Under the pieces are notes generated by a model, which did no database searches, was not told the DNA's origin, and saw nothing but the letters and a program-made list of their open reading frames with translations. Source: Rhabditoides inermis (taxonomy: Eukaryota > Nematoda > Chromadorea > Rhabditida > Rhabditidae). Taken from it: a DNA stretch of 64,000 nt. The stretch is taken from assembly GCA_963966185.1 (NCBI GenBank), contig CAWZYM010000170.1, positions 18,501 to 82,500 on the forward strand, given 5' to 3'. The position numbers and the translations under genes are program-made. Below are positions 12,142-22,264 of the stretch, in pieces (the first letter of the stretch is position 1; each line of letters begins with the position of its first letter).

Positions 12142-13191
12142 ATGTCGCACGATGATGTCCTTTCTATCCTCCGTTCGCATGACGCTGTTCTCAAGTCGCT
12201 AGCCTCTACCTGCCAGCAGAACTCGGCCACCCTGGTCATGTTGATGAAGCTGCTTGAGACCAGGCTCCCCCCCATCAACCAGCCTCCTCCCCCTCGCCCG
12301 CTGTCGTTTGCTGACATGGTGCGCGTCGTGCACAGCGACACCGACGTCATAAACGACAAGGCCACCCGCCTCGTGATTGTGGGGCGGACGGAGGAGACCA
12401 CCGACGAGGAGACTGCTCGCGCCGACTACGATTTCCTCAAGGAGCTGGTTGCCAAGTGCGGCAACAAGGACATTCTGGACGAGTGGAATGCCGGGCGGAT
12501 CACCTCCCACCGCCATGGAATCAGGAACACTCCCCCCAGGAGGATTCTCAAGATCCAGGTCGCTTCTCGCCTGCTGCGAGATGCCTTCCTCTCTGGCATC
12601 TGGTCGAACCGCCGAGGCCCTCTGTCCGGCTGTCAGTTCGCGTACGCTCGCCGTGATCTGACTATGGACGAGTTGCAGACGGAAAGGGAGCTGAAAGCCG
12701 AGTGCCGCCGTCGGAACGAGAAGGCCGGCCAGGTGGAGGTTGTGGTTCGCGATTGTCGCATCGTCACCCTTCGCTACCCCCGACCGTTCGACGCCCATCA
12801 GCATGCTGCGCCGCCGACTGTGGCCGACCATCTCCCCCCTTCCCTCGCTGCTGGGTCGCCTGCGGCCGCCTCGTCGTCTGAGCCCTCTCCTCCCGCGCAC
12901 TCTCTCGCCGTGACCCCGCAGCCGCCATCTCTCTCTCCTCCCCCCATCACCGCTCGCTCTTCCCGCGGCCGCCCGGGTGGCAGGGGGCGCGGGAAGGGAA
13001 GGGGTGGAAGGAAGACCGCTCCTCGCTCGTCCTCTAACCCTCTGTCTGTCCGCAAGTCTGCTGTGAAGCGCACCTTGTCCAAAGTACTGCTCTCGCCGAT
13101 TGCAGAGGAGGTCCCGAAGAAGGTGCGCGAGGGTGAATCGGGCGAGCCGTTTGAAGAGACCGCTGGAGATGCCGACGTTGCCATGGACTAG
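12142..13191 (+). CDS. LINE ORF1 protein
   Basis: An open frame of about 349 codons starts at the first ATG inside the element. The middle part (about 12380-12790) has the pattern of CR1-like ORF1 proteins: a segment ending in RRILKIQVASRLLRDAFLSG, then ARRDLTMDELQTERELKAE and VVVRDCRIVTLRYP, probably an RNA-binding RRM-like fold. The C-terminal third is Pro/Ser-rich, then Arg/Gly-rich (SRGRPGGRGRGKGRGGRK), and likely binds nucleic acid. No CCHC zinc knuckle is seen. The frame ends with TAG at 13189-13191. The same frame stays open after this stop into ORF2. Confidence 0.85.
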   Translation: MSHDDVLSILRSHDAVLKSLASTCQQNSATLVMLMKLLETRLPPINQPPPPRPLSFADMVRVVHSDTDVINDKATRLVIVGRTEETTDEETARADYDFLKELVAKCGNKDILDEWNAGRITSHRHGIRNTPPRRILKIQVASRLLRDAFLSGIWSNRRGPLSGCQFAYARRDLTMDELQTERELKAECRRRNEKAGQVEVVVRDCRIVTLRYPRPFDAHQHAAPPTVADHLPPSLAAGSPAAASSSEPSPPAHSLAVTPQPPSLSPPPITARSSRGRPGGRGRGKGRGGRKTAPRSSSNPLSVRKSAVKRTLSKVLLSPIAEEVPKKVREGESGEPFEETAGDADVAMD

Positions 13192-16098
13192 GACTTCTGC
13201 CCCCGGCCCGCTAGCACTGTTGTTCAGGTCGGTTCTACTGTTTTTGATGTTTCGCAGTTTTCCCCTTCCCCAATCACCAGTGTTGTTCCATGTGCAAATT
13301 TTCTGCTGCTAAACGCGCGCTCAGTTCGGAATAAGTTGTATGATTTAGATATGCTATTGAATCAGGCTAAACCTATTGTTTTCGCGATAACCGAAAGTTG
13401 GTGCAATGTTGAAGATAATATGAGTAGTCTCTGTATGAATGGCCGCTATAACATGTATCGATCGGATCGCAAGACTCATGCTGGAGGCGTTTTAGTGCTC
13501 ACTCACTCTTCCCTTTCTGTAAAACACATTTTATCCATATCAATTGATAATCTTTGCGAATTAGTTTGCATCGACATTCTCTCCTCACATGTTTTAAAGA
13601 TGTCTCGCCCACTGCGATTGATTACTGCATATCGCACACCTGGCTCATCGCCACAAATCAAGCTAGCAGGAACAAAACTTATTCATGAAATTCAGTCACT
13701 TCTCTTACCTGATAGCCATAGTCACATAATTCAAGGAGATTTCAATGCGCCATCGGTCGACTGGAATTCGTTCCGGGCGACTGAGGCGTTTGATCGATCT
13801 TTGACGAACTTCGTCTCACTCCACTCCCTTTCTCAAATGGTTCGCCATGCGACGATGGTGAGACGAGTGGGGCGAAGGGCGCACACTCTCGACATCGTTC
13901 TGACTGATTCCATATCGCTTTTCCAATGTGTCCGTGTGATGCCGCGTTTTTCTGTCTGCGATCACTTGCCCGTTGAGTATCGGCTGCGACTCGGGGTGAG
14001 TGAGGCCGCTGGAGAGAGGCCGCGTTTCGCATATCGGAGGGCGAATTGGAATGAAATAAACAAAACCATTGCTTGTACTGATTGGACACTTGCCTTTATA
14101 GGACTGACATTAGAACAGGCTACCGCGCTTTTCAACCAGCGAATGCAACACCTCATCCACACTCACATTCCCGTTCTGCCCCCGTATAAAAATACTAACC
14201 TTCCCAGTCATATTCTCAAATTGAAACGCGCAGCTCTTAAGTATTCGATTAGACAGCCTTCCAGCCGTGCTTCGGACAGAGCACAAAATAAACTACGAAA
14301 GGCGTTATTCTCTTGGAACTGCAAACGCGAGGCGAGATTAATCAATGGTAGCAACAAGCGCGCGCTATTTCGGGATGTACGCGCCAAGCTGTTTCCTGGT
14401 GATGGTGTCGCCTCGCTCTCTCGTGAGGGTGAGTTGATTCACGGGTCGAGGGAGAAGGCGGAGCTGTTCGGAGAGTGCTTCGATGCGATCTTCTCGCAGC
14501 GAGGTCCTATCCCTGCGGGTGCGCCCCTTCCTTGTGCTGTCAGTCAGCTCTCCACCATTGAGATTTCGTATGCACATGTACACAAAACTATTTCCAAACT
14601 AGCATCTAAAATGAACACGAGCCCTGACAATATTTCGCATGCCTTTTTGAAAAATACGGTTGATACGATTTCGGTCCCACTCTCTATTCTTTTTTCAATG
14701 TCTACTTCCGTATGCAATGTCCCTGAGATTTGGAAACTGGCGTATATAAAACCTCTTTATAAAAAGGGGGCTCGTGATGATCCACTCAACTACCGGCCTA
14801 TCAGCCTTATAAGTAGTGTTGCGAAAGTTCTGGAACGCATATGCGTCAAGCAAATTACGGAATTTCTTGAGAGGAATTCGCTTCTCACATCTAGGCAATT
14901 TGGCTTTCGCAAGAATAGATCCACAAACGCTCAACTTATTGAGTGTCATAGTCACTGGTTGAAACACCTATCTAATGGAATGGTTATCGATTGTATATAC
15001 TTTGATTTCAAGAAGGCATTCGATACTATTAATCACAACTTGCTATACAAAAAGTTGCATTCGCTGGGAATTCGCGGTAACGTATTGGGATGGATTAGAA
15101 GTTTCTTGACCGACCGTCGCCAACAAGTAATGGTCGGTGATGAGCTTTCCTCTCCACGGCTTGTCAACTGTGGTGTACCACAGGGGTCTTGCCTAGGTCC
15201 CATACTGTTCAATGTATATATTAATGATATCATCTCCAATCTTCCCGACTATGTTGAGTGTGCGCTTTACGCCGATGATTTGAAAATTTCCTTCGCATTT
15301 GATGCGAATGATCCTTCCGCCCAGCATAAATTTCAAGTGGCAATTGATTTAGTCGCATGGTGGTCCCTTCAGTGGGGTTTACAAATATCTACTCAGAAAA
15401 CACAGATACTGCATATAGGACGTCGTAATCCCAGGCATGAGTATTCCGCACACGGCACAACTCTCGCCCCTGCCGATACTGTCAGGGATTTAGGCGTCTC
15501 TATCAGCAGTTCTCTTGTCTTTGACGATCACTATTCCAACATTGTTCAGAATACGTTTCACTCCATAAACGACTTTCTGCGCGTATATCGTACTCGCAAT
15601 CTCACTGTTCTTAAAGTTGCATACGTAACCTATTTTCGGTGCCAACTTGAGTATTGTACAGAATTATGGAATCCTAAAGATGTGGGGTCGGTGAATCTGA
15701 TTGAGTCGGTACAGAGACATTTTACGCGCCGAATATGTCACCGTGCCGGCTTTTTCTCGCTCACTTATCCCCAACGCCTCCAGCTATTAGATCTCCAAAC
15801 GCTCGAAGAGCGACGCTTAATAAACGATATTGCGTATATTCATAAGGTTATGACTAATCGCACTAGTCTAGAGTATTCTGGCCTCTTCAACATTGTACCT
15901 TCCCGGTCTCGTGTTTCTCATGGGTGGCGCCTGATTCCTTGCTTTGACACAACTTTAAAGAGCAGCACGTTTTTCAGTAGGGTTTTTGCACTATGGAACA
16001 CACTCCCCAACAACATCATTTTATCTGCGAAACATCAAACAGTGAAATCGTACCTCCTAGATAACCCCCATTTGTTCCCTCCGTCCAAAATTAGATAA
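13192..16098 (+). CDS. LINE ORF2: endonuclease and reverse transcriptase
   Basis: This is an open frame with no sense-strand stop to 16098. The apurinic-like endonuclease begins around FLLLNARSVRNKLYDLDMLL (about 13300-13359), with ITESW, GDFNAPSVDW and SVCDHLPVEY motifs following. The reverse transcriptase domain has NYRPISLISS, QFGFRKNRST, YFDFKKAFDTINHN, GVPQGSCLGPILFNVYINDI and the catalytic ALYADD (about 15270). A C-terminal thumb/connector follows. The enzyme nicks the target and copies its own RNA there. The first ATG in this frame (about 13351) would cut off the conserved start of the endonuclease, so translation may depend on the upstream ORF1 frame, which is continuous except for one TAG. 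Confidence 0.9.
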   Translation, partial: DFCPRPASTVVQVGSTVFDVSQFSPSPITSVVPCANFLLLNARSVRNKLYDLDMLLNQAKPIVFAITESWCNVEDNMSSLCMNGRYNMYRSDRKTHAGGVLVLTHSSLSVKHILSISIDNLCELVCIDILSSHVLKMSRPLRLITAYRTPGSSPQIKLAGTKLIHEIQSLLLPDSHSHIIQGDFNAPSVDWNSFRATEAFDRSLTNFVSLHSLSQMVRHATMVRRVGRRAHTLDIVLTDSISLFQCVRVMPRFSVCDHLPVEYRLRLGVSEAAGERPRFAYRRANWNEINKTIACTDWTLAFIGLTLEQATALFNQRMQHLIHTHIPVLPPYKNTNLPSHILKLKRAALKYSIRQPSSRASDRAQNKLRKALFSWNCKREARLINGSNKRALFRDVRAKLFPGDGVASLSREGELIHGSREKAELFGECFDAIFSQRGPIPAGAPLPCAVSQLSTIEISYAHVHKTISKLASKMNTSPDNISHAFLKNTVDTISVPLSILFSMSTSVCNVPEIWKLAYIKPLYKKGARDDPLNYRPISLISSVAKVLERICVKQITEFLERNSLLTSRQFGFRKNRSTNAQLIECHSHWLKHLSNGMVIDCIYFDFKKAFDTINHNLLYKKLHSLGIRGNVLGWIRSFLTDRRQQVMVGDELSSPRLVNCGVPQGSCLGPILFNVYINDIISNLPDYVECALYADDLKISFAFDANDPSAQHKFQVAIDLVAWWSLQWGLQISTQKTQILHIGRRNPRHEYSAHGTTLAPADTVRDLGVSISSSLVFDDHYSNIVQNTFHSINDFLRVYRTRNLTVLKVAYVTYFRCQLEYCTELWNPKDVGSVNLIESVQRHFTRRICHRAGFFSLTYPQRLQLLDLQTLEERRLINDIAYIHKVMTNRTSLEYSGLFNIVPSRSRVSHGWRLIPCFDTTLKSSTFFSRVFALWNTLPNNIILSAKHQTVKSYLLDNPHLFPPSKIR

Positions 16099-16734
16099 GT
16101 GCTCATTTGGGAACCTGTGTTATCTGTTTTATCCTATTTTTGTGTTTATTTATTTTCCAATGCCGTATTCACTCTTATTATGTGTTTGTCCTGTGTTCAT
16201 ATATATAGTATACGCGGTAATAAATATTATTATTATTATTATTATCTCTATGTCCATTCGCGTAATTCGGGCACAGCGTGAAATCTGCTCCTCCCCCTCT
16301 CACTCGCCATATTGCTTGCGCAACCCGACTCGGGCGCGCGCCTCTTTTGAAACCTGAAACAACAATGCCTCGCCTCCTTCTCATGCAAATGAAACCTCCC
16401 ACCCAGATCACGACTCTTTCCTTCTCACTCTCCGAGCTATATTCGTGGATGGGTTAACGACCTCGGTGCTTTGTAGTTGTTCCTTCTTCCGCGACCTCTG
16501 CAGCGTCTGCCTATTGTGTTTCACACCACCGCACCCTATAATCAACCTTTTCCCTCAACCGTTAGATAATCCTCGCGAGTCTCTCATGCAAATTTTAGCG
16601 AGCGAGCGTGACTCCCATGGTTTCTCTCTTTCTCTCTTTTTTGTCCTTCCCCTCTGTGAAACCATGCATAGTCGAAGGCAATGATATAGTCGTGTTTCGC
16701 GGCCTTGCCTCATCCAAATCCCCCATATCTCGAG

Positions 16735-16738
<4 letters not shown>

Positions 16739-16793
<55 letters not shown>
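16739..16793. repeat. (CT)n tract unique to duplicated unit B
   Basis: Unit A reads CTCGAGAAAACCCTTCCCTC (about 5013-5032) where unit B has about 55 bp of CT repeats between the same flanks. It is about 400 bp upstream of FN3 copy B. Confidence 0.92.
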
Positions 16794-16795
<2 letters not shown>

Positions 16796-17191
16796 TCCCT
16801 CTAATACCCTGCTATGGCTTCACGAATGTTTGTGTGCACACTCGGATGTTGATCTCGAGGTGGCGTTTCTATAGGTCTATAGCCTGACCTATCCATATCC
16901 TGACTAATTGTCCCCAGTGTGCAAACAGGTAGCATGCCGCCATTATGCCCTTATTTGCATACGCGAGGTGTGGTAGTTGGCGCCTCTTTCCCTCTCGCCG
17001 TCTGCGCTCTCTCGTCCCTCCCCTCTCTTCGAGGATGGCTCTTCATAACTCCATCCCTCACTCACTGCTCACTCCAAATTTGATGACGAGTGCTTGATAG
17101 CGCTGACACTCAAGTGTCACGCACTTCTTCTTCGCGCGGTTATTGATTGTTGTTTACCACTTGTTTACATGTTTACATTGTTGTTTACAGA

Positions 17192-19393
17192 ATGCGGCTC
17201 TTCGTGGTCGTCCTTCTCCCTCTCACCACTGCGTTCACCGTCCTTCCCTATGTCCAGATCGACTTTGCCCACTACTTCCGACTCGCGCAGTGTCAGGCGA
17301 AATGCTCCGAGAAAGTGGGTTTCATGCTTTTCTAACACCCGCTCATCGCGCGCGCAAAACCAACAAACCAGAGGCGTGATGCGAATTATGGCGATTATAT
17401 CGTTGAATTGCAGTACGGAGTGCCCAGCAAACGCACCCTCAACGATGGATCCATTGAAGAATACTTCGACGTTCACGGAGAGGAGGCCCGATACGTGAGT
17501 ATCAATCGATAATCAATCAATACTGATAAATACATGCAGTGCGAGACGGGCTGCCACCAGCACAGGCGCGCGCACGTGAACCGCAAGCAGCAGAGGAGTC
17601 TGAAGGGCGCGGTCGAAGACGGAACCAGGTTCTGGACAGAGAGCAAGGCGGATTCCGGTGAGTGTGGAGAGAGAGAGGGCGATCCTCATCCGCTTCTTCC
17701 AGCTTCCACCGGCACCACCCCTCTCTCGTCTGTCGAGCTTCTCTGCCAGTCTCCGGCTGCTGCCGAGACCGAGTTCGAGGACTCTATCGAGGGCCTTGTC
17801 GGTCTTCGGATGAGGCGCCCCGCCGGCGCCGCGCGCTACGTCGTCCAGTGGAAGCAGCGCACCTTCGCCCTCGGATTCTACGACGAGACACAGTGGATCA
17901 CCGCTTCGGTGAGTACCGTAGCCGTTCCACACTGACTTACCGTACCGGTTATAGATCGAGCACTCGACGCTGTTCCGCGCGGAGGGTATGGTCCCGGGTG
18001 TGCAGTACCGCTTTCTCGTCACTGTCGTCGGACCGAATGGCAAGCTCGGCTCGCCTCTGATGAGCGAGTGGGCTGAGGCTGCTGCCGCCGTCAAGGCGCC
18101 TAGTGAGTGGAGACGAGAGAGAGAGAGAGAGAGAGAGATGACGTCATCATCCCATTCCAGCTGGTCCGATGACAGTGCGCAACGGTTTCTCTGCCGAGCT
18201 GGGAGTGACAGGGCAGGTGATGTGGTCTCGTTCGCCCTTCGACTCGTGTCAGCAGAGGATCTTCCTGTCCAACCACACCCACCAGATCACCCGAGACATC
18301 AGCCTGGTCAGTATTCTTACGATACGTTTAACTTTTTTATAGCAAGTATTGTGAGATTTGAGATTTCAACAACTATAAATCAATTTCTATACTTTTAACC
18401 CTCTCCTGTTGCAGGACCAGTCTGCCTCTGTTCTGCTGCCGCACCTGGAATTCGACCAGGTCTACCAGCTGTCTGTGTCTGCCCTGTCTGGAAAGGACGG
18501 CGAGTCGAAGCCGCTGCGACACGAGTTCCGCTCCGTCAAGTGCAACGACGTCCACGGACCCGGCAGCCTCAACTGCGGTGAGTAGGGATACTGTAGTCCT
18601 GTAGTCACGACTGGGTACTGTAATAACATTCCCTCTTTCAGCCCCGCAGCCAGTGTCTGATCTGAAGATCGTGGTCCGCCCGAATGCGACTGCCCTCGTG
18701 TCGTGGTCTCCGTCTGCCGACATCGAGTACACCCTCACCTATCAGCTCTTCTACCAATCCATCACCGACTCGCCCGACTGCCGCGTCCCCGCTACCAACG
18801 TCTACCTCAGCGCGGTCAGTACTGTACTTATTGTTACTTACTGTTCTGGCATTGCTGTATTTTGTCACTCATTATGCGATTAGATGTTTGCCGGCGGCGC
18901 TGACCCAATACCTAATCTAGCCGCCGGCGAGTTTGTCAATTTGATGCGAGACAATGCGAGTGAGACAATGCGCGGCGTTCTTTGTATCGTTGATTGATGG
19001 GAGCCCGGGGGTATGCTCTCTTCTCTCACCACTCACCACCACTCACCACCTTCTTTCCAGGCCACCACCCAGACCGAGATCGAGCTGGCGTCTGGGGACT
19101 GCGAGTACCTCATTCGCGTCATCAACTACGACCTGATCGGCAGGGACGCCCACGTCGAGACCCGCGCCAGGTACTGTAGCTTACTGTACTCATCATGGGA
19201 GTACTGTAACTCACTTGCCTGTTGCAGGTTCGAGCGTCTGTCGTCGCCGCTGCTGCAGCACCTCGACGTGTACATCATCTGCGCGGCCGTGGTGGCCCTT
19301 CTGTGCCTCTTTCTCCTCATCCGCTGCCACGTCGCCAGCCGGGTGTCGGAGGACAAGCAGAAGAGCCAGGAGAAGCTGGTGGCCATGTGCTAG
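17192..19393 (+). CDS. FN3 type I membrane protein, anosmin-like (copy B)
   Basis: This is a paralog of the gene at 5423-7672 with the same ten-exon structure and 477 codons: 17192-17314, 17414-17494, 17540-17657, 17703-17908, 17955-18102, 18161-18306, 18415-18577, 18642-18814, 19061-19170 and 19228-19393. Every exon length matches copy A and all splice sites are kept, so the gene looks functional. Differences are few. The base before the exon 5 donor is A instead of G, which changes an Ala codon to Thr across the junction. Intron 4 is unrelated to that of copy A (46 bp versus 104 bp). Exons 6-10 and their introns are nearly identical to copy A. The promoter region is also duplicated but is cut by a LINE about 950 bp upstream of the start, so expression could differ from copy A. 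Confidence 0.78.
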
Positions 19394-20091
19394 GGGGGCG
19401 CCCCGACGGAGCAGCGCGGAGTCTAGCTAGTCAGTGATATGGGTCGGGCAGCCTTTACTATACCTCAGCTATACCGGTAATGTACATATGTGTGTGTGTC
19501 TCGATTGTATATATTCGTGTGCTACTAATATTTCTACATATTTAAGATAAATTTATTTTAAAAAAAAATTATTGTGCGCGATGTGTTTTTTGTTTGATGA
19601 AAGACAAATACAGTGGGTGGGCAAATCAGTTGTAGTTGCCGCCATCAGAGAGCGCAAGAGTGAACAGAGTGCGAGGCGGCGGAAATCGATAGACATCCGA
19701 GAGCACGCGATCAGATTCAAATTCGAAGTTTCGCGCGCGCGGAATTTTTAAATGCGGGATGGACGCGCGGAGTGGTGGCGGAACTAAATATTCCCTGGGC
19801 TGTATATGGTCGGTTTGGGAAAACAGAAAGTTGCGTGCATGCAATTGCGCAACTCGCGTGCGCGATAGACAGAGACTGCGAGAGGGAGGATGCCCCCTCT
19901 ATTCTAGATCCATGTTTGCGTTGCGTCACTGACACAGAGTCAAGCAGGCTGTCTTGTGGGACAATGGGTCAGGTGGGCAGAAGCTGCTGTGGCATTCTCA
20001 GTTGCGTGAAGTCAGTCAAACATTCTCACAGAAAACGTTGAAACAGTGGATAACGAAAACACGTTAGAAACTCTTTTATGTTGACATGTGT

Positions 20092-20932
20092 TTAGAAGAC
20101 GAAGACAGCAGCGATGGCAGCGAGGAGGGACACTCCGGCCGCGGCCGTCGTCGTAGGAGCCACCGTCGTCGTCGTGGTGCCATTGTTGGAAGGCAGCACC
20201 GTCGTCGTCGTGGTGCCATTGTTGGAAGGCAGCACCGTCGTCGTCGTGGTGCCCGGAGCTGCAAGAAAACCAAATATCAATTCAGTACTACTACATATTT
20301 CCTGCAATTGGTGTGTTAGTGGAAATCAGTGGATGGTATGACTACACCATGTCTCACGTGTTCTTTTGTGGGAGAATGAAACAAGGAAATAAGGCTGACC
20401 AGTGGTGAGGTAGTATGCGACCTCTTTTCCGATGATGGTCCTCGCTCTGGCCAGGTCGGTCGGCTCTCCATCGTACGCAGGGTACATGTCAGCACAGTGC
20501 GCCGTGCCTGCAAACAACACATCTTCTAGTATTATACGAATAAGACATAAGGATAGGGATTTGACTCACCCTGAATGAGGATAGGTATCTGGTGGGTGGC
20601 GTTGTCCTGATGGAACGAGCCCTGTGCGTGCCACGGGTCCAGAGAGCCGTTCGGGAGAACCACGTTAGACGCCTGCAATGCCATACTCATAACAGACTCG
20701 CGTCTACTATGCCCACCCTGTATCCGTCTCCGCCTCCGTACACCTTCTTCGCAGCAATGTTGTGGTCCCTGACAAAATATACATAATACAAAACACATGA
20801 TATATTATGATTGGTCCAATCTACTCCGATCTGTTCCAACCTGATGTAAGTGACGTCGATGGTGTTGGTGGCGTCGTTGAACATGTCAGAGCACATATCG
20901 ATGAAGTAGCTGAAAAGACTGTCTTCCTCTCG

Positions 20933-20984
<52 letters not shown>

Positions 20985-21398
20985 CTCCCTCTGCTCACTT
21001 GAGAGGGACGATCTGTCCGAAGACGTTTCTTCCCTGATCGGTGGTCTGCAGGTATCCCAGCTGATTGCAGCACAGCCACATCCAACCACGGTTCGACGCT
21101 CAAAAACATAAGTGAAACCGACAAGTGCACAATCTATGATATGCACGAAAATGTAGTCTAGTCACAGTTAGAAACGAGTGGAGATCACATCATTATTTGA
21201 TCGTCAAACAAAACTTGACGCTATGAATAGCGACATTGACGACACGTCTCTTCCTCCCTCACCCAGATCGAGTGACGGATCGTCGTAGCTGACATTCTGG
21301 AACTGCTTGATCATGTCGCTGTAGCTGTTAGGGAACGGAGCATTGGCAGGCTGGCCGGAGAAGCCGTTCGTCTGAAACGAAGACCAAATGACGTGAAA

Positions 21399-21477
<79 letters not shown>

Positions 21478-22211
21478 TTCGTGCCCACCCATGCGACGAC
21501 GTTGTTCACTCGGGTGACGGGGTCGACGTTGGTCTTGTCGTCTGTCATGATCTCGCACAGGCGCTTCACTCCCAGTCCACCGTAGATCGTCGCGTTAGAC
21601 TGAAACGAGCCGTCTTCGTTGTTCCACCAGAATGTTCGTTTTCCTTTATATTCGAAGTAATCGACGTAATGATGTAATTCCTTCATATACTTCTTGAAAT
21701 TTGAATCAAAGCAGGTGATGCAGTTGCGTGCGCGACAGACAGAGACTGCGAGAGGGAGGATATCCCCTCTATTCTAGATCCATGTTTGCGTTGCGTCACT
21801 GACACCGAGTCAAGCAGGCTGTCTTGTGGGACAAAGGTGTGAGGATTGCGCAATGTGCGGCACAGTCAGAGTTAGCCCTTGCCACACGCTCCACAGCCAC
21901 ACTCGAATGGTGGGCACGCGATGAGAATCTGGATCTTTCTTAAATAATAGTACTCTCTCCGTAGCAAGTACGAGTGTACTCACACAAAGATATGGTTATG
22001 GGAAACCGTCTCAGATTCGTGAGACGTTTTCAGTATGAGTATGCGTGGTATTGTACATCTCATGCCGTCTCACCCGTCCGTCGTACGTATACTGCACCAC
22101 TCCCTGGAACACGCCGTAGATGTTCGCGAAGAAGTTGTCAATGTCCAGCTTTGTTGTGTTCACGTCAAAAGGCGGCTGCAGCCTGCAACGATTGACGTCG
22201 TCGTCGTCGTC

Positions 22212-22264
<53 letters not shown>

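Larger units (their letters stand above)
12017..16242 (+). mobile_element. CR1/Jockey-type LINE, near full length
   Basis: Borders are set by comparison with unit A. Unit A reads GCTAAGTGACTTCTTTATCTCTATG without interruption (4514 onward). Unit B reads the same up to CTTCTT at 12016 and resumes at TATCTCTATG at about 16243. The inserted DNA of about 4.2 kb has ORF1, ORF2 (endonuclease plus reverse transcriptase), an AATAAA near 16220 and a short (ATT)n tail. There is no long poly(A) and no clear target-site duplication, as expected for CR1-like elements rather than L1. It is in the same orientation as the FN3 gene downstream. Confidence 0.93.
11944..22259. repeat. Segmental duplication, unit B
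   Basis: This is the second copy of the duplicated unit, in the same orientation as unit A (4451-10520). It is longer because a LINE of about 4.2 kb occupies about 12017-16242 and because a (CT)n tract at 16739-16793 is absent from unit A. Identity to unit A is patchy. The region around FN3 intron 4 differs completely between the copies, whereas from FN3 exon 6 (18161) onward into the peptidase gene the two are nearly identical. Confidence 0.9.

Noticed and set aside
12199..12900. 233-codon minus-strand open frame
   Set aside because: It is antisense to the LINE ORF1 and arises from its GC-rich codon use.
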